The position numbers were made by a program, and so were the translations under genes. From Catellatospora coxensis (GTDB taxonomy: Bacteria > Actinomycetota > Actinomycetes > Mycobacteriales > Micromonosporaceae): DNA of 64,000 nucleotides. The notes under the pieces are model-generated. The model was given only the letters and a program-made list of their open reading frames with translations. It had not been told where the DNA came from and made no database searches. Positions 45,051-54,019 of the stretch are shown in pieces. The stretch lies in contig NZ_BONI01000012.1 of NCBI RefSeq assembly GCF_016862635.1, forward strand, positions 31,111 to 95,110, given 5' to 3'. Every line of letters begins with the position of its first letter. Positions within the stretch are counted from its first letter, which is position 1.

Positions 45051-46559
45051 TCACAGCAGGCCCTTGCGCACCTTGCCGATGATCGAGTACGGCAGGGTGT
45101 CGGCGAACTCGATCTCGCTCGGGCACTTGAACCTGGCCAGGTTGCGGGCGCAGTGCGCGGCCAGCTCCGCCGCGGTGACCTCGCCGCGCTGCGCGGGCAC
45201 CACGACCGCGCGCACCTGCTGCCCGGTCATCGGATGCGGCGCGCCCAGCACGGCCGCCTGGGCCACGCCCGGGTGCGCCAGCAGCACCTGCTCGACCTCG
45301 GCCGGGTACACGTTGAAGCCGCTGACCAGGATCAGTTCCCCGAGCCGGTCGACCAGGAACAGGTCGCCGTCGCCGTCGGCGTACGCCACGTCGCGGGTGG
45401 GCCACCAGCCGTCGGCGTCCGGGCCGCCCCGGCCGTCGGGCCAGTACCCGGCGAACAGGTTCTCCCCGCGGGCCACCACCTCGCCGGGATCGGTGCCCGG
45501 CGAGTCGGGCACGTCGAGGTCGAGGTCGTCCTCCTCGGCCGCGCCGAGCGGCTCCCCGCCCCGCCACACGTCCTCCCCGGCCCGGTTCACCAGGCGCAGC
45601 TCGACCCCGGGCAGCGGCCGGCCGATGGAGCCCGGCTTGGCGGACGGGGCGGCGACGGTGGAGGCCAGCACCGGAGCGGTCTCGGTCAGCCCGTACCCGA
45701 TCTGCACGGTGTGCCCGGTGAGCGCGGTGAAGCGCGCCGCGGCGGCCGGCTCGAGCGCGGCCGCGCCGCACACCGCCAGCCGCACCGAGCGCAGCCGCTC
45801 GCCGACGTCCGGCACGGCGCTCCAGGCCAGGAACATCGGCGGCACGCCGACCAGCACGCTGACGGCGTGCTCGGCGATCAGCGCGGCGGACCCGGCGGGG
45901 TCGAAGTCGGCGAGCAGCACGCCCGCCGCGCCGTGGAACAGCACCGAGCCCAGGCCGGTGTTGAGCCCGTACGCGTGGAACAGCGGCAGCGCCAGCAGCA
46001 CCGTGTCGGCCGGGCCGACCAGCGGCGGCTCCACGGCGGCCAGCTGCCGGTGGTTGGCCAGCAGCGCCGTGTGCGGCAGCATCGCGCCCTTGGGCACGCC
46101 CTCGGTGCCCGAGGTGTAGAGCAGCAGCGCCAGGCCCTCACCGGGGTCCTCGGCGGGTGCCGCGCCCTGCTCCGCCGGCAGCGCGGCCAACGGGTGTGTC
46201 ACCGCGTCGGCCACCCCGGCCAGCAGTTCGGGCGGCGCGACCAGCACCTGCGCCCCGCTGTCGGCCAGCACGTGGCGCAGCTCGCGCGGGGTGAAGCCGG
46301 GGTTGCAGGGCACCGCGACCAGCCCGGCCCGCAGCACGGCGAGCAGGGTGACGGGGAAGTCGAGGCCGTTGGGCAGGGCGATCGCGACACGCGCGGGATG
46401 TCCGGCGGAGGCGGGCAGGGCCAGCGCGTGCAGGCCGCGGGCCGCGGCGTCCACCCGCGCGTCCCATTGCGCCCAGGTCAGGCTGTCCTCGCCCGCGCGC
46501 AGCGCGATGCGGTCCGGGGTCGCGGCGGCGTGCTGGCGCAGCAGTGTGGCGAGGTTCAC
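45051..46559 (-). CDS. AMP-binding acyl-CoA synthetase (fatty acid-CoA ligase type)
   Basis: About 502 residues. Motif A3 LLLYTSGTEGVPKGAMLPH, A5 IGYGLTETAPV, A7/A8 TRDVAYADGDGDLFLVDRLGELILVSGFNVYPAEVEQVLLAHPGV, and catalytic Lys in SIIGKVRKGLL. Activates a carboxylic acid as acyl-AMP and transfers it to CoA or a carrier. The substrate is not predictable. The start is uncertain: GTG 46557-46559 (MNLATLLRQHAAATPDRIAL) matches the family; an in-frame GTG at 46610 is possible. Just upstream lies the long leader of the sigma operon on the other strand. Confidence 0.85.
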   Translation of the reverse strand: MNLATLLRQHAAATPDRIALRAGEDSLTWAQWDARVDAAARGLHALALPASAGHPARVAIALPNGLDFPVTLLAVLRAGLVAVPCNPGFTPRELRHVLADSGAQVLVAPPELLAGVADAVTHPLAALPAEQGAAPAEDPGEGLALLLYTSGTEGVPKGAMLPHTALLANHRQLAAVEPPLVGPADTVLLALPLFHAYGLNTGLGSVLFHGAAGVLLADFDPAGSAALIAEHAVSVLVGVPPMFLAWSAVPDVGERLRSVRLAVCGAAALEPAAAARFTALTGHTVQIGYGLTETAPVLASTVAAPSAKPGSIGRPLPGVELRLVNRAGEDVWRGGEPLGAAEEDDLDLDVPDSPGTDPGEVVARGENLFAGYWPDGRGGPDADGWWPTRDVAYADGDGDLFLVDRLGELILVSGFNVYPAEVEQVLLAHPGVAQAAVLGAPHPMTGQQVRAVVVPAQRGEVTAAELAAHCARNLARFKCPSEIEFADTLPYSIIGKVRKGLL

Positions 46560-46860
46560 GGAGGCTGAGTTTTCCACAGCGCGGCCCGCGCGCCCACCCC
46601 TCGTGTTCACCGCCCTGACACGACGCTGTCACAGGCACGACAAGCACATCACCCAGCCGGGTGAGCAGCCCTCGAAACTTTCGGTCAGTACCCGGACCAG
46701 CGCACAACGTGTGCGACTACCCCTACGGGGGGCGGTGCAACATTTCGGTCCGGCGTGTAACTGACTCCACACCGCTGGGTGAGTTGGGGCCTTTATAGTC
46801 CTCAGGGTCGGCTCACCCTTTTTGCCATGAGACGACACCCCTCAGCCAGAGGAGGCCTTT
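46560..46860 (+). promoter_or_regulatory. Divergent leader/promoter of the BldN-type sigma operon
   Basis: About 300 bases without a convincing gene. It includes TATAGT (46794-46799), a good -10, and TGTAAC (46756-46761) followed 16 bases later by GGTGAG, a weak match to the BldN-type CGTAAC-N16-CGTTGA promoter, so autoregulation is possible. Short palindromes such as CAACGTGTGCG-type words are also present. Assignment is tentative. Confidence 0.4.
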
Positions 46861-47001
46861 GTGCCGTTTATCGCACCGAACGAGTACCTCATGGGTGTTC
46901 AGCGGCTTATGGTGGAGATTGCCCGGTACACCGGAGGTCGCACGCGTCCTCCGCAGCACCGGGGCGGATCGGTCTGGGGGCACGCGGAGGTGGCGGGATG
47001 A
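46861..47001 (+). CDS. 46-codon small ORF translationally coupled to the sigma gene
   Basis: 46 residues: begins MPFIAPNEYLMGVQRLMVEI and ends GGSVWGHAEVAG. GTG start with an excellent ribosome-binding site (AGAGGAGG at 46848-46855, 5-6 bases away); its TGA (46999-47001) overlaps the sigma factor ATG (46998) as ATGA, so ribosomes ending here can restart on the sigma gene. GC at third positions is about 74 percent, clearly lower than for neighbouring genes. I do not recognise the protein. It could be a true small protein or a regulatory leader ORF. Confidence 0.6.
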   Translation: MPFIAPNEYLMGVQRLMVEIARYTGGRTRPPQHRGGSVWGHAEVAG

Positions 47002-47912
47002 GTTCTGTGTTGTTCGGCGATGATGTGGTCACCAGCGAGGTGGCGGCGGCCCGCCGGGCCCTGGTCGACGGCCTGACGCTGCTCCGTACTTCGCTCAACG
47101 ACATGCTGGCCACAGCGGTACGTGGCGACGGCGGCACGCAGCGGATCCGTACCCGGCAGAGCAACGACGCCGCGGTCCGCCACCAGCCCCCGGGCACCAA
47201 ACCCGTGGGCGGACGGGTCAACGGGCGCAGCGCCCCCACCCAGGCCGGCGGCTCCGCCGTCGAGAGCGGCGAGACCCAGGTCCTGCCGTCCGTCGAGGAG
47301 GGCGGCTCCGGCGGCACCGGCTACCCGGACCGGCCCGATCCCAGTGACGCCGCGCACGAGGTGTGGACGCTGGTCGAGCGGGCCCAGCAGGGCGACGCCG
47401 AGGCGTTCGGGCTCATCTACGACCGGTACGTCGACACGGTGTTCCGGTTCATCTACTTCCGGGTCGGCAACCGCCCGCTGGCCGAGGACCTGACCTCGGA
47501 CACCTTCCTGCGCGCGCTCAAGCGCATCAGCAGCTTCACCTGGCAGGGCCGCGACCTGGGCGCGTGGCTGGTCACCATCGCCCGCAACCTGGTCGCCGAC
47601 CACTTCAAGTCCGGCCGGTACCGGCTGGAGGTCACCACCGGCGACGTGCTCGACGCCGACCGCGAGGACCGCGGCCCCGAGGGCAGCCCCGAGACGGCCG
47701 TGGTGGACCACATCACCAACGTGGCGCTGCTGACGGCGGTCAAGCAGCTCAACCCCGAGCAGCAGGAATGCATCGTGCTGCGGTTCCTCCAGGGCTTCTC
47801 GGTGGCGGAGACCGCGCAGGCGATGGGCAAGAACGAGGGCGCGATCAAGGCTCTCCAGTACCGCGCCGTACGTGCCCTCGCCCGCCTCCTGCCCGAGGGG
47901 TTCCAACCGTGA
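46998..47912 (+). CDS. BldN-type ECF sigma factor
   Basis: 304 residues. The N-terminal ~115 residues are a non-sigma extension (SSVLFGDDVVTSEVAAARRA..., Gly/Ser/Pro-rich to DPSDAAHEVW) like the pro-sequence of Streptomyces BldN. Region 2: EAFGLIYDRYVDTVFRFIYFRVGNRPLAEDLTSDTFLRALKRI (about 130-175); region 4 HTH: FSVAETAQAMGKNEGAIKALQYRAVRALARLLP. BldN controls aerial-growth and chaplin/rodlin genes and is held by RsbN. ATG 46998 has GGAGG 7 bases upstream and ATGA coupling. The next gene (DUF5667) is the probable partner. The bldN naming is by similarity and context only. Confidence 0.75.
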   Translation: MSSVLFGDDVVTSEVAAARRALVDGLTLLRTSLNDMLATAVRGDGGTQRIRTRQSNDAAVRHQPPGTKPVGGRVNGRSAPTQAGGSAVESGETQVLPSVEEGGSGGTGYPDRPDPSDAAHEVWTLVERAQQGDAEAFGLIYDRYVDTVFRFIYFRVGNRPLAEDLTSDTFLRALKRISSFTWQGRDLGAWLVTIARNLVADHFKSGRYRLEVTTGDVLDADREDRGPEGSPETAVVDHITNVALLTAVKQLNPEQQECIVLRFLQGFSVAETAQAMGKNEGAIKALQYRAVRALARLLPEGFQP

Positions 47913-48054
47913 ATGTGACTCACCTCACTCCGGGTGACCCGTCACCCTCGGCGGCCGTAACTGATCGTGCCCTGGTCCCGTTTGACCGAGTGCGAGCGGC
48001 ATTCTCAGCGTTCGCCGTAACCATCACCGCGATCAGCGAAGGGGGGTGCCCGCG

Positions 48055-49119
48055 GTGAACAACATTTCCCTGTTCGATCGTGGGCGTGCCGAGCGCTTCG
48101 CCCAGTTGCTCGACGAGGCCAACGGCGGCCGCCGTCACCACACCCGGTCCCGCCTCGACGGCCAGCTCACCGAGCTGGTCACCGTCGGGCAGCAGCTGCG
48201 CACCGTGGCCCTGCCCGGCGCACCCGAGGCCAACTTCAAACGGGATCTGCGCGCTCAGCTGATCGCCACCGCGGAACGCGAGGGCATCGGCGTGACCGCC
48301 CGGACCGACGTCGAGGACCAGCGCGCGGCAGCGCCCTGGACGGCGCGCACCCCCGGCCGGGCCCGTGCCCGCGGGGCGATCGTCATCGGCATCGCCGCGG
48401 GCACGCTGGCACTGTCCGGCGTGTCGGTGGCCAGCGGTGAGGCGATCCCCGGCGACGCCCTCTACGGCGTCAAGCGGCAGACCGAGAAGGCGCAGCTCGC
48501 GCTGGCCGGCTCGGACCTGTCCCGTGGCCGGCTCTACCTCGAGTTCGCCCGCACCCGCCTGTCGGAGGCGCACGCCGTACGCACCGACGCCACCGGGTTC
48601 AAGGCCGCGCTCGGCGACATGGACAGCGACACCACGCAGGGCATCCGGATGCTGATCACGTCCGCCATCGCGCGGCGCGACACCTCCGCCCTGGACGCGG
48701 TCGACCGTTTCGTCGCCGACCAGCGCATGCTCGTCGGGCAGCTGCTCGACAGCGGCACCGACCGGGAGAAGGTCACCGGCTCGCTGTCGCTGCTGGACCG
48801 GATCGAGAAGCGCTCCGCCGCGGCCCGCACGGCGCTGGCCTGCGGCGCGGGCTCCAACGGCAGCGACAAGCTCGGTTCCGTGCCGGGGGCGTGCGCCAAC
48901 GCGGTCACCCAGCCCTCGCGGCCGGAGCAGCAGCCGCAGCCGGCGGAGACCAAGGAGAACGCCAAGCCGGGCGGCAACGGCGGCCCCGCCGCGCCGCAGG
49001 CGTCGGCGAGCCCGGCCGTCTCGGCGTCGCCCGCGGCACCCGACGGCGAGACCGAACAGGCGCAGGACGACGGCCTGCTCGACGAACTGGGACGGATCCT
49101 CGGCGGCCTGCTCGGCTAG
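48055..49119 (+). CDS. DUF5667 membrane protein, candidate anti-sigma partner
   Basis: 354 residues. Cytoplasmic N-terminus of ~100 residues with helices (RAERFAQLLDEANGGRRHHTRSRLDGQLTELVTVGQQL), one membrane helix about 108-125 (GAIVIGIAAGTLALSGVSVA), then a helical DUF5667 domain (GEAIPGDALYGVKRQTEKAQLAL; FVADQRMLVGQLLDSG) and a Gln/Pro/Ala-rich tail. The arrangement directly after a BldN-like sigma gene mirrors bldN-rsbN, and the N-terminal part would be the sigma-binding domain. GTG 48055, with AAGGGGGG upstream. A hairpin follows at 49140. Confidence 0.72.
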   Translation: MNNISLFDRGRAERFAQLLDEANGGRRHHTRSRLDGQLTELVTVGQQLRTVALPGAPEANFKRDLRAQLIATAEREGIGVTARTDVEDQRAAAPWTARTPGRARARGAIVIGIAAGTLALSGVSVASGEAIPGDALYGVKRQTEKAQLALAGSDLSRGRLYLEFARTRLSEAHAVRTDATGFKAALGDMDSDTTQGIRMLITSAIARRDTSALDAVDRFVADQRMLVGQLLDSGTDREKVTGSLSLLDRIEKRSAAARTALACGAGSNGSDKLGSVPGACANAVTQPSRPEQQPQPAETKENAKPGGNGGPAAPQASASPAVSASPAAPDGETEQAQDDGLLDELGRILGGLLG

Positions 49120-49139
49120 CCAGGACGCAAGGCAACACG

Positions 49140-49171
49140 GGGGCGCGGCGCCGGGAACGGCGTCGCGCCCC
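49140..49171 (+). terminator. Hairpin after the DUF5667 gene
   Basis: GGGGCGCGGCGCCG (49140-49153), loop GGAA, and CGGCGTCGCGCCCC (49158-49171) with one mismatch. No clear T run. Confidence 0.6.
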
Positions 49172-49246
49172 TACTGCGTGCGGCGGCCTGCGGCGCATAC
49201 GCTCTAGCGGTCGCGCGCACCGCGTTCCCCGCAGAAGGAGGGCCCG

Positions 49247-50131
49247 ATGGCACCCCGTCGCAGTCCGGCGCAGCCGACCGCCGCCACGGCCGGGCCGCTG
49301 ATGCCCCCGGCCATCGTGCCGATGCCCCTGACCGAGCCGGCCGCCCCCGTCGCCGACCGCACCGGGGCCGCGTTCTTCGACGTCGACAACACGATGATGC
49401 AGGGCGCCTCGCTGTACTACTTCGCCCGCGGCCTGGCGTCCCGGCGCTACTTCACCACCATCGACCTGGCCAGGTTCGCCATCAGCCAGGCGAAGTTCCG
49501 CCTGCTGGCCGCCGAGCACTCCGGCGACATCGCGCAGGCCCGCGAGGCGGCGCTCGCCTTCATCGAGGGCTGGCAGGTCGACGACGTGCAGCGGCTCAGC
49601 GAGGAGATCTTCGACGAGCTGATGGCCGACCGGATCTGGTCCGGCACCCGCGCGCTCGCCGACCAGCACCTCGCCGCCGGCCAGCGAGTCTGGCTGGTCA
49701 CCGCGGCCCCCGTCGAGCTGGGCCGGGTCATCGCGGCCAGGCTCGGCCTCACCGGCGCGCTGGGCACGGTCGCGGAGATCCGCGACGGGGCGTACACCGG
49801 CCGTCTGGTCGGCGAGATGATGCACGGCCCCGCCAAGGCGCACGCCATCGAGGCGCTGGCCGCCGCCGAAGGGCTGGACCTGACCCGGTGCACCGCGTAC
49901 AGCGACTCGATCAACGACGTGCCGATGCTGACCAGCGTCGGTCGCGCGGTCGCCGTCAACCCCGACAGCGCGCTGCGCCGGATGGCCCGCGCCCAGGGCT
50001 GGGACATCCGCGACTTCCGCTCGGGCCGCAAGGCCGCCAAGGTCGCCGTGCCCGTCGCGCTGGGCGCGGGCGTGCTGGCCGGCGCGGTCGCGGGCGGCGT
50101 CGCGCTGAGCCGCCGCCGGAAGAAGACGTGA
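49247..50131 (+). CDS. HAD-IB family phosphatase with C-terminal membrane helix
   Basis: 294 residues. Motif [10 protein letters not shown] (D45, D47) and motif II T in [10 protein letters not shown], motif [18 protein letters not shown] typical of the SerB/HAD-IB group; the cap region has [18 protein letters not shown]-terminal Gly/Ala-rich helix (about 267-287) followed by RRRKK probably anchors it in the membrane. Similar to Rv0505c (SerB1-like), which shares the local gene order. Substrate unproven. Its TGA overlaps the next GTG. Confidence 0.82.
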   Translation: MAPRRSPAQPTAATAGPLMPPAIVPMPLTEPAAPVADRTGAAFFDVDNTMMQGASLYYFARGLASRRYFTTIDLARFAISQAKFRLLAAEHSGDIAQAREAALAFIEGWQVDDVQRLSEEIFDELMADRIWSGTRALADQHLAAGQRVWLVTAAPVELGRVIAARLGLTGALGTVAEIRDGAYTGRLVGEMMHGPAKAHAIEALAAAEGLDLTRCTAYSDSINDVPMLTSVGRAVAVNPDSALRRMARAQGWDIRDFRSGRKAAKVAVPVALGAGVLAGAVAGGVALSRRRKKT

Positions 50132-51279
50132 CGCTGCTCGGACGGCGCGGCACCCCACCGCCGGACGACCTCGCACCGCCCGGACTGCACCGGCACCCCG
50201 GCACCCTCCCGCTGCCCCGTGCCGTCGCGCTGCTGCTGGCCCTGGGCGCGGCGGGTCTCATGCTCGCGCTGAGCCCACGGCAGCCTCCCCCGCTCCGCTC
50301 GGCCGAACCCGCGCTCGCCGAGGCGTATCCGGGCACCGTCGTGCAGGACACCCCCGGCACGCTGGCCGACGGATCGGTGTACAGCCCGCTCTACTTCCTC
50401 AGCGCGACCGGCTCCGTCGGCACGGCGCTCTCCCCCACCGGCGACGATCTGCGCCTGCTGCTGCGCGACGGGGACGTCGAACGCGAGCTGCGCCGCATGC
50501 CCAAGGACAGCGCCGCCGAGTTCGCCGGGTTCACCAGCGACGGCACGGTGCTGGCCTGGATCGAGCTGAGCAGCGACGCCGACGGCGCGGGCCGCAGCGG
50601 CATCTGGACGGTCCCGCTCGCCGAGGGCGCGCCGCGCCTGCTCACCGAGGACACGGGCATCGTGATGCTCTTCGACAAGCAGGGCGACCTGGCCCTGCAC
50701 GACGGGCAGCTGAGCTGGATGGCCGACGTCGGCAAGCCCGGCGTCTCCGCGATCCACACGGTGCCGCTGGCCGGCGGCCGGCCCGTGGTGCGGGAGATGA
50801 CCGGCGGGTACGCCATCAGCGCCTGGCCGTGGCTGGTCAGCGAGCCGGTCGCCGACGCGGGCTCGATCGAGCTGAGCAACCCGCAGACGGCCGAGCGTGT
50901 CCTGGTCGGCGTGCAGAGCGGCGAGCTGATGACCTGCTCGGTGACCTGGTGCCGGTCACTGATCATCGGCAGCACCGAGGCGTCCACCGTCATCGAGCTG
51001 CTACGCCCGGACGGCTCCGACCGCGTACGCACGGTCACCGGCGCGGTCTCCTCGGCCATCGCCGACGTCGCCGTCCTGGACCGCTTCGAGGTCTACACCC
51101 GCTCCACCCAGGGCCTGACCACCACCCGCGTGATGCTCTACGACCTGAAGACCCGCAGCCTGTCCCTCGTCACCCCGAACGCGGGCCGCATCGCCTGCCG
51201 CGGCGGCGTCCTCTGGTGGTCCACCGGCGACAACGAAACCCTCACCTGGCACGCCCTAGACCTCCGCAAGCTCCCCTGA
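50128..51279 (+). CDS. Membrane-anchored beta-propeller-like hypothetical protein
   Basis: 383 residues, GTG start (50128) overlapping the HAD-IB stop by four bases (GTGA). N-terminal membrane helix about 31-50 ([19 protein letters not shown]), then repeated strands of the TolB/WD type ([94 protein letters not shown]). Two Cys (TCSVTWCRS). No enzyme motif. The coupling to a phosphatase gene suggests a shared process, but none can be named. Confidence 0.68.
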   Translation: MTLLGRRGTPPPDDLAPPGLHRHPGTLPLPRAVALLLALGAAGLMLALSPRQPPPLRSAEPALAEAYPGTVVQDTPGTLADGSVYSPLYFLSATGSVGTALSPTGDDLRLLLRDGDVERELRRMPKDSAAEFAGFTSDGTVLAWIELSSDADGAGRSGIWTVPLAEGAPRLLTEDTGIVMLFDKQGDLALHDGQLSWMADVGKPGVSAIHTVPLAGGRPVVREMTGGYAISAWPWLVSEPVADAGSIELSNPQTAERVLVGVQSGELMTCSVTWCRSLIIGSTEASTVIELLRPDGSDRVRTVTGAVSSAIADVAVLDRFEVYTRSTQGLTTTRVMLYDLKTRSLSLVTPNAGRIACRGGVLWWSTGDNETLTWHALDLRKLP

Positions 51280-51280
51280 C

Positions 51281-52141
51281 TCAGGGGGCGAAGGGGTCGG
51301 GGCGGAGTTCGAGGGTTTCGTGGAGCATCGTCTGGATGGTCTCGCGGACCTGGTCGGCGAGGTTGAAGACGACCGCGGGATCGTCGGCTGCGTCGGCGTA
51401 CGGCGTGGTGTCGATGGGCTCGCCGAAGCGGATCAGCCACTTGCTCGGCAGCGGGACCAGGCCCAGCGGCCCCAGCCACGGGAACGTCGGGGTGACCGGG
51501 AAGTACGGCGCGCCGATCAGCCGGGCCAGCGGCTTGATGTTGCCGAGCAGCGGGTAGATCTCCTCCGCGCCGACGATGGCCACCGGCACGATGGGCTTGC
51601 CGGTGCGCAGCGCCGCCGACACGAAGCCCCCGCGCCCGAAGCGCTGCAGCTTGTACCGGTCGGCGAAGCGCTTGCCGACGCCCTTGAACCCCTCCGGGAA
51701 CACGCCGACCAGCTCCTCGGCCAGCAGCAGCCGTTCCACGTCCGGGTTGCAGGCCAGGGTGGCCCCCGACTTGCGGGCCAGCTCGGATACGAACGGCATG
51801 CGGAACACGAAGTCGGCTCCGAGCAGCCGCAGGTGCCGGTGGGCCGGGTGCTCGTCGTGGCAGGCCACCGACAGCATCAGCGCGTCCAGCGCGACGGTGC
51901 CCGAGTGGTTGCCGACGACCAGCGCGCCGCCCTCGCCGGGCAGGTTCTTGACGTCGATCACCTCGGTGCGGAACCAGCGGTGGTAGAGCTGGCGCAGCAC
52001 CGGCTGGAAGACCTGCTCGGTCAGCTCGGGATCGAACCCGAACTCGTCGATCTGGTACTGCCCGGACAGCCGGCGGCGCACGAACGCCAGGCCCGCGGCG
52101 ACGCGCTCGTCGAACTCGTCGTCGTACTCGGGGACGCTCAC
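51281..52141 (-). CDS. PlsC-like lysophospholipid acyltransferase family protein
   Basis: 286 residues. The acyltransferase block is GALVVGNHSGTVALDALMLSVA, where H and D are spaced further apart than the usual NHxxxxD, as in the actinobacterial subfamily; then FPEGFKGVG (block III) and GKPIVPVAIVGAEEIYP. Likely transfers acyl chains to a lysophospholipid or related glycerolipid at the membrane. GTG 52139-52141 overlaps the epimerase stop by four bases. Neighbourhood resembles Rv0502. Confidence 0.83.
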   Translation of the reverse strand: MSVPEYDDEFDERVAAGLAFVRRRLSGQYQIDEFGFDPELTEQVFQPVLRQLYHRWFRTEVIDVKNLPGEGGALVVGNHSGTVALDALMLSVACHDEHPAHRHLRLLGADFVFRMPFVSELARKSGATLACNPDVERLLLAEELVGVFPEGFKGVGKRFADRYKLQRFGRGGFVSAALRTGKPIVPVAIVGAEEIYPLLGNIKPLARLIGAPYFPVTPTFPWLGPLGLVPLPSKWLIRFGEPIDTTPYADAADDPAVVFNLADQVRETIQTMLHETLELRPDPFAP

Positions 52142-53226
52142 CGGCCGGCCCTCCCCTGCTTGTCCCGCACCGCCCTGATCATGTCGAGCAGCCGCTGCTC
52201 GGTCGCGGCCACCCGGGCGGGGGTGATGACCGCGCCCGGCTCCTGGGCCCGCACGAAGTCGTCGAAGGCCTCGGCGGTCGAGCGGGGCGTGAAGCCATAG
52301 TGCCGGACCAGCTTCGCGGTGTCGACCACGCGGCCGTGCACGAACAGGTCGACCTGGTCGAGGCTCAGCCCGGCCACCCCGCGGCCGACCGAGGCGGCGG
52401 CGTGCATGGCCGGCTCCAGCACCGGCAGCGCGATGCGCCCGGACCGGCGGACCGCCTGGGACAGGGTCAGCGTGCCCGGACCGGCCACGTTGAAGGTGCC
52501 CTGGTGGTCCTCCAGCACCGAGCGGCGCAGGATCTCCAGCGCGTCGTCGACGTGGATGAACTGCAGCCGCGGGTCCCGCCCGAGCACCGTCGGCACGGCC
52601 GGGCGGGCCAGGAACTTCAGCAGCGCCGTGTCGGCCTGCGGGCCGATGAACGGGGCGAAGCGCAGCACGGTGGTGGTGACGTCGGGCCGCCGGCGGCGGA
52701 AGCCGCGCACGTACGACTCGATGTCGAGGATGTCGCGCCCGTAGCCGCCGCGCGGGGCGTCCCGGGGTTCGGTGTCCTCGGTGAACACGGCCGGGTCGCG
52801 GAACGAGACGCCGTACGCCGCCGTCGACGAGCGCAGCACGAGCCGGCGCAGCGACGGCATCTGCTGGCAGGCGGCCAGCAGCTGGAGCGTGCCGATGACG
52901 TTCTGGTCCTTCATCGCGGCCCGCCCGCCGCCCTCCGGGTCGGGCGACGACATCACGGCCAGGTGCACGAGCGCCTCGGCGCCGAGCTTGACCAGGGAGG
53001 ACGCACCGCCGGTCAGGTCGACCCGGCGCACCGCGACGTCGCTGAGCAGCGGCGCGAGCTCGGCGGGCGGATCCACCCGGTCCACGCCGACCACCTTGCG
53101 GACCCGGGGGTCCGCGGCGATCCGGGCGGCGATGGTCGCGCCGAGGAACCGGCTGACGCCGGTGACGATGACGACCCGGGGAGCGCGTGCGCGATCGGCG
53201 GCGGAGCCGTTGGCGACCGCGGACAT
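52138..53226 (-). CDS. NAD-dependent epimerase/dehydratase-family protein
   Basis: 362 residues. Rossmann dinucleotide motif VVIVTGVSRFLGATIAARI (TGxxxxLG) near residue 20, active-site-like RSSTAAYG and YGRDILDIESY (Tyr and downstream residues; the classical YxxxK Lys is not obvious), and RFAPFIGPQADTAL. Extended SDR of the GalE-like class; the absence of a clear Lys makes epimerase activity uncertain. ATG 53226 with GGGGAGG 6 bases upstream. Coupled to the acyltransferase gene. Confidence 0.78.
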   Translation of the reverse strand: MSAVANGSAADRARAPRVVIVTGVSRFLGATIAARIAADPRVRKVVGVDRVDPPAELAPLLSDVAVRRVDLTGGASSLVKLGAEALVHLAVMSSPDPEGGGRAAMKDQNVIGTLQLLAACQQMPSLRRLVLRSSTAAYGVSFRDPAVFTEDTEPRDAPRGGYGRDILDIESYVRGFRRRRPDVTTTVLRFAPFIGPQADTALLKFLARPAVPTVLGRDPRLQFIHVDDALEILRRSVLEDHQGTFNVAGPGTLTLSQAVRRSGRIALPVLEPAMHAAASVGRGVAGLSLDQVDLFVHGRVVDTAKLVRHYGFTPRSTAEAFDDFVRAQEPGAVITPARVAATEQRLLDMIRAVRDKQGRAGR

Positions 53227-53395
53227 ACGCGCCTCCCCGGGGCGGCGAAGAATGAAGAGAAGCACCACGAACCCCGCGAGCCGTGCGGCCCGCAGCGGGT
53301 CACGCGGGACTACGCCCGGGGCCTGAGCCCGTCGTTACGCATCCACCAGTGGTACGGGGCGGATCGGACGGTCAGCTCGGCGCCGGGCGCGGGCC

Positions 53396-53497
53396 TCACT
53401 TGCCGAGACGGCGACGCTGGACGCGGGTCTTGCGCAGCAGCTTGCGGTGCTTCTTCTTCGCCATGCGCTTGCGGCGCTTCTTGACCACGGAGCCCAT
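53396..53497 (-). CDS. 30S ribosomal protein bS22 (AURKAIP1/COX24-type)
   Basis: 33 residues: starts [20 protein letters not shown] and ends VQRRRLGK. This very basic peptide matches the small actinobacterial ribosomal protein bS22 (M. tuberculosis Rv0500B type). ATG at 53495-53497; GAGGGG upstream as ribosome-binding site. Its presence beside an excisionase-type HTH and an epimerase is the usual arrangement. Confidence 0.93.
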   Translation of the reverse strand: MGSVVKKRRKRMAKKKHRKLLRKTRVQRRRLGK

Positions 53498-53653
53498 GCG
53501 GCATCCCCTCGAAGTTGACGGTGGTGGAACCCGTTCAGGGTAGCCGAGCAGCCGCGAGCCCACTGCCAGGGGTCACCGTCAAGGTGAGCCCGGATACTGC
53601 ACCGCTGCAAGCTCACGCTGCGGGGCTCGCAAGCTCACTCCTCGCGCTTCGCC

Positions 53654-53863
53654 CTATTGCTCCGAGAAAGCGCCCCGCAGGTACTCCTGAACCGCCTGCT
53701 CAGGGACCCGGAACGAGCGCCCCACCCGGACGGCGGACAGCTCCCCCGAGTGGACCAGGCGGTAGACGGTCATCTTCGACACCCGCATCAGGGTCGCCAC
53801 CTCGGCGACGGTGAGGAATCTGACCTCCGCCAGCCGTGCGTCCTGTCGTGTCGATCCGATCAT
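53654..53863 (-). CDS. Excisionase-type HTH DNA-binding protein
   Basis: 69 residues. A single MerR-like winged helix: RFLTVAEVATLMRVSKMTVYRLVHSGELSAVRVGRSFRVPEQAVQEYL. It belongs to the Rv0500A-type excisionase-family proteins, a distant relation to BldC. Likely a small DNA-binding regulator. GGAGGAGG lies about 12 bases before ATG 53861-53863; GTG 53875 is an alternative but overlaps that site. Followed downstream by bS22. Confidence 0.85.
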   Translation of the reverse strand: MIGSTRQDARLAEVRFLTVAEVATLMRVSKMTVYRLVHSGELSAVRVGRSFRVPEQAVQEYLRGAFSEQ

Positions 53864-54019
53864 GAGCAGGCCCACCTCCTCCGGTACAGGCCGCGCCGCG
53901 GGCGGCGCGTCGCGTCGCGGTAGGTGTCGCGAGCACGGATTCCTGTGTAATGAGTACGGTACCGGGACGGTTGTGACCGATGCGAGCCTTTCCCCAAGAT
54001 CGGGCCGATCAGGGCATGA

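Noticed and set aside
46779..46997. N-terminal extension of the BldN-type sigma factor to 46779
   Set aside because: The ATG at 46998 has a good ribosome-binding site and ATGA coupling with the small ORF; the extension overlaps the small ORF in another frame and lacks its own ribosome-binding site.
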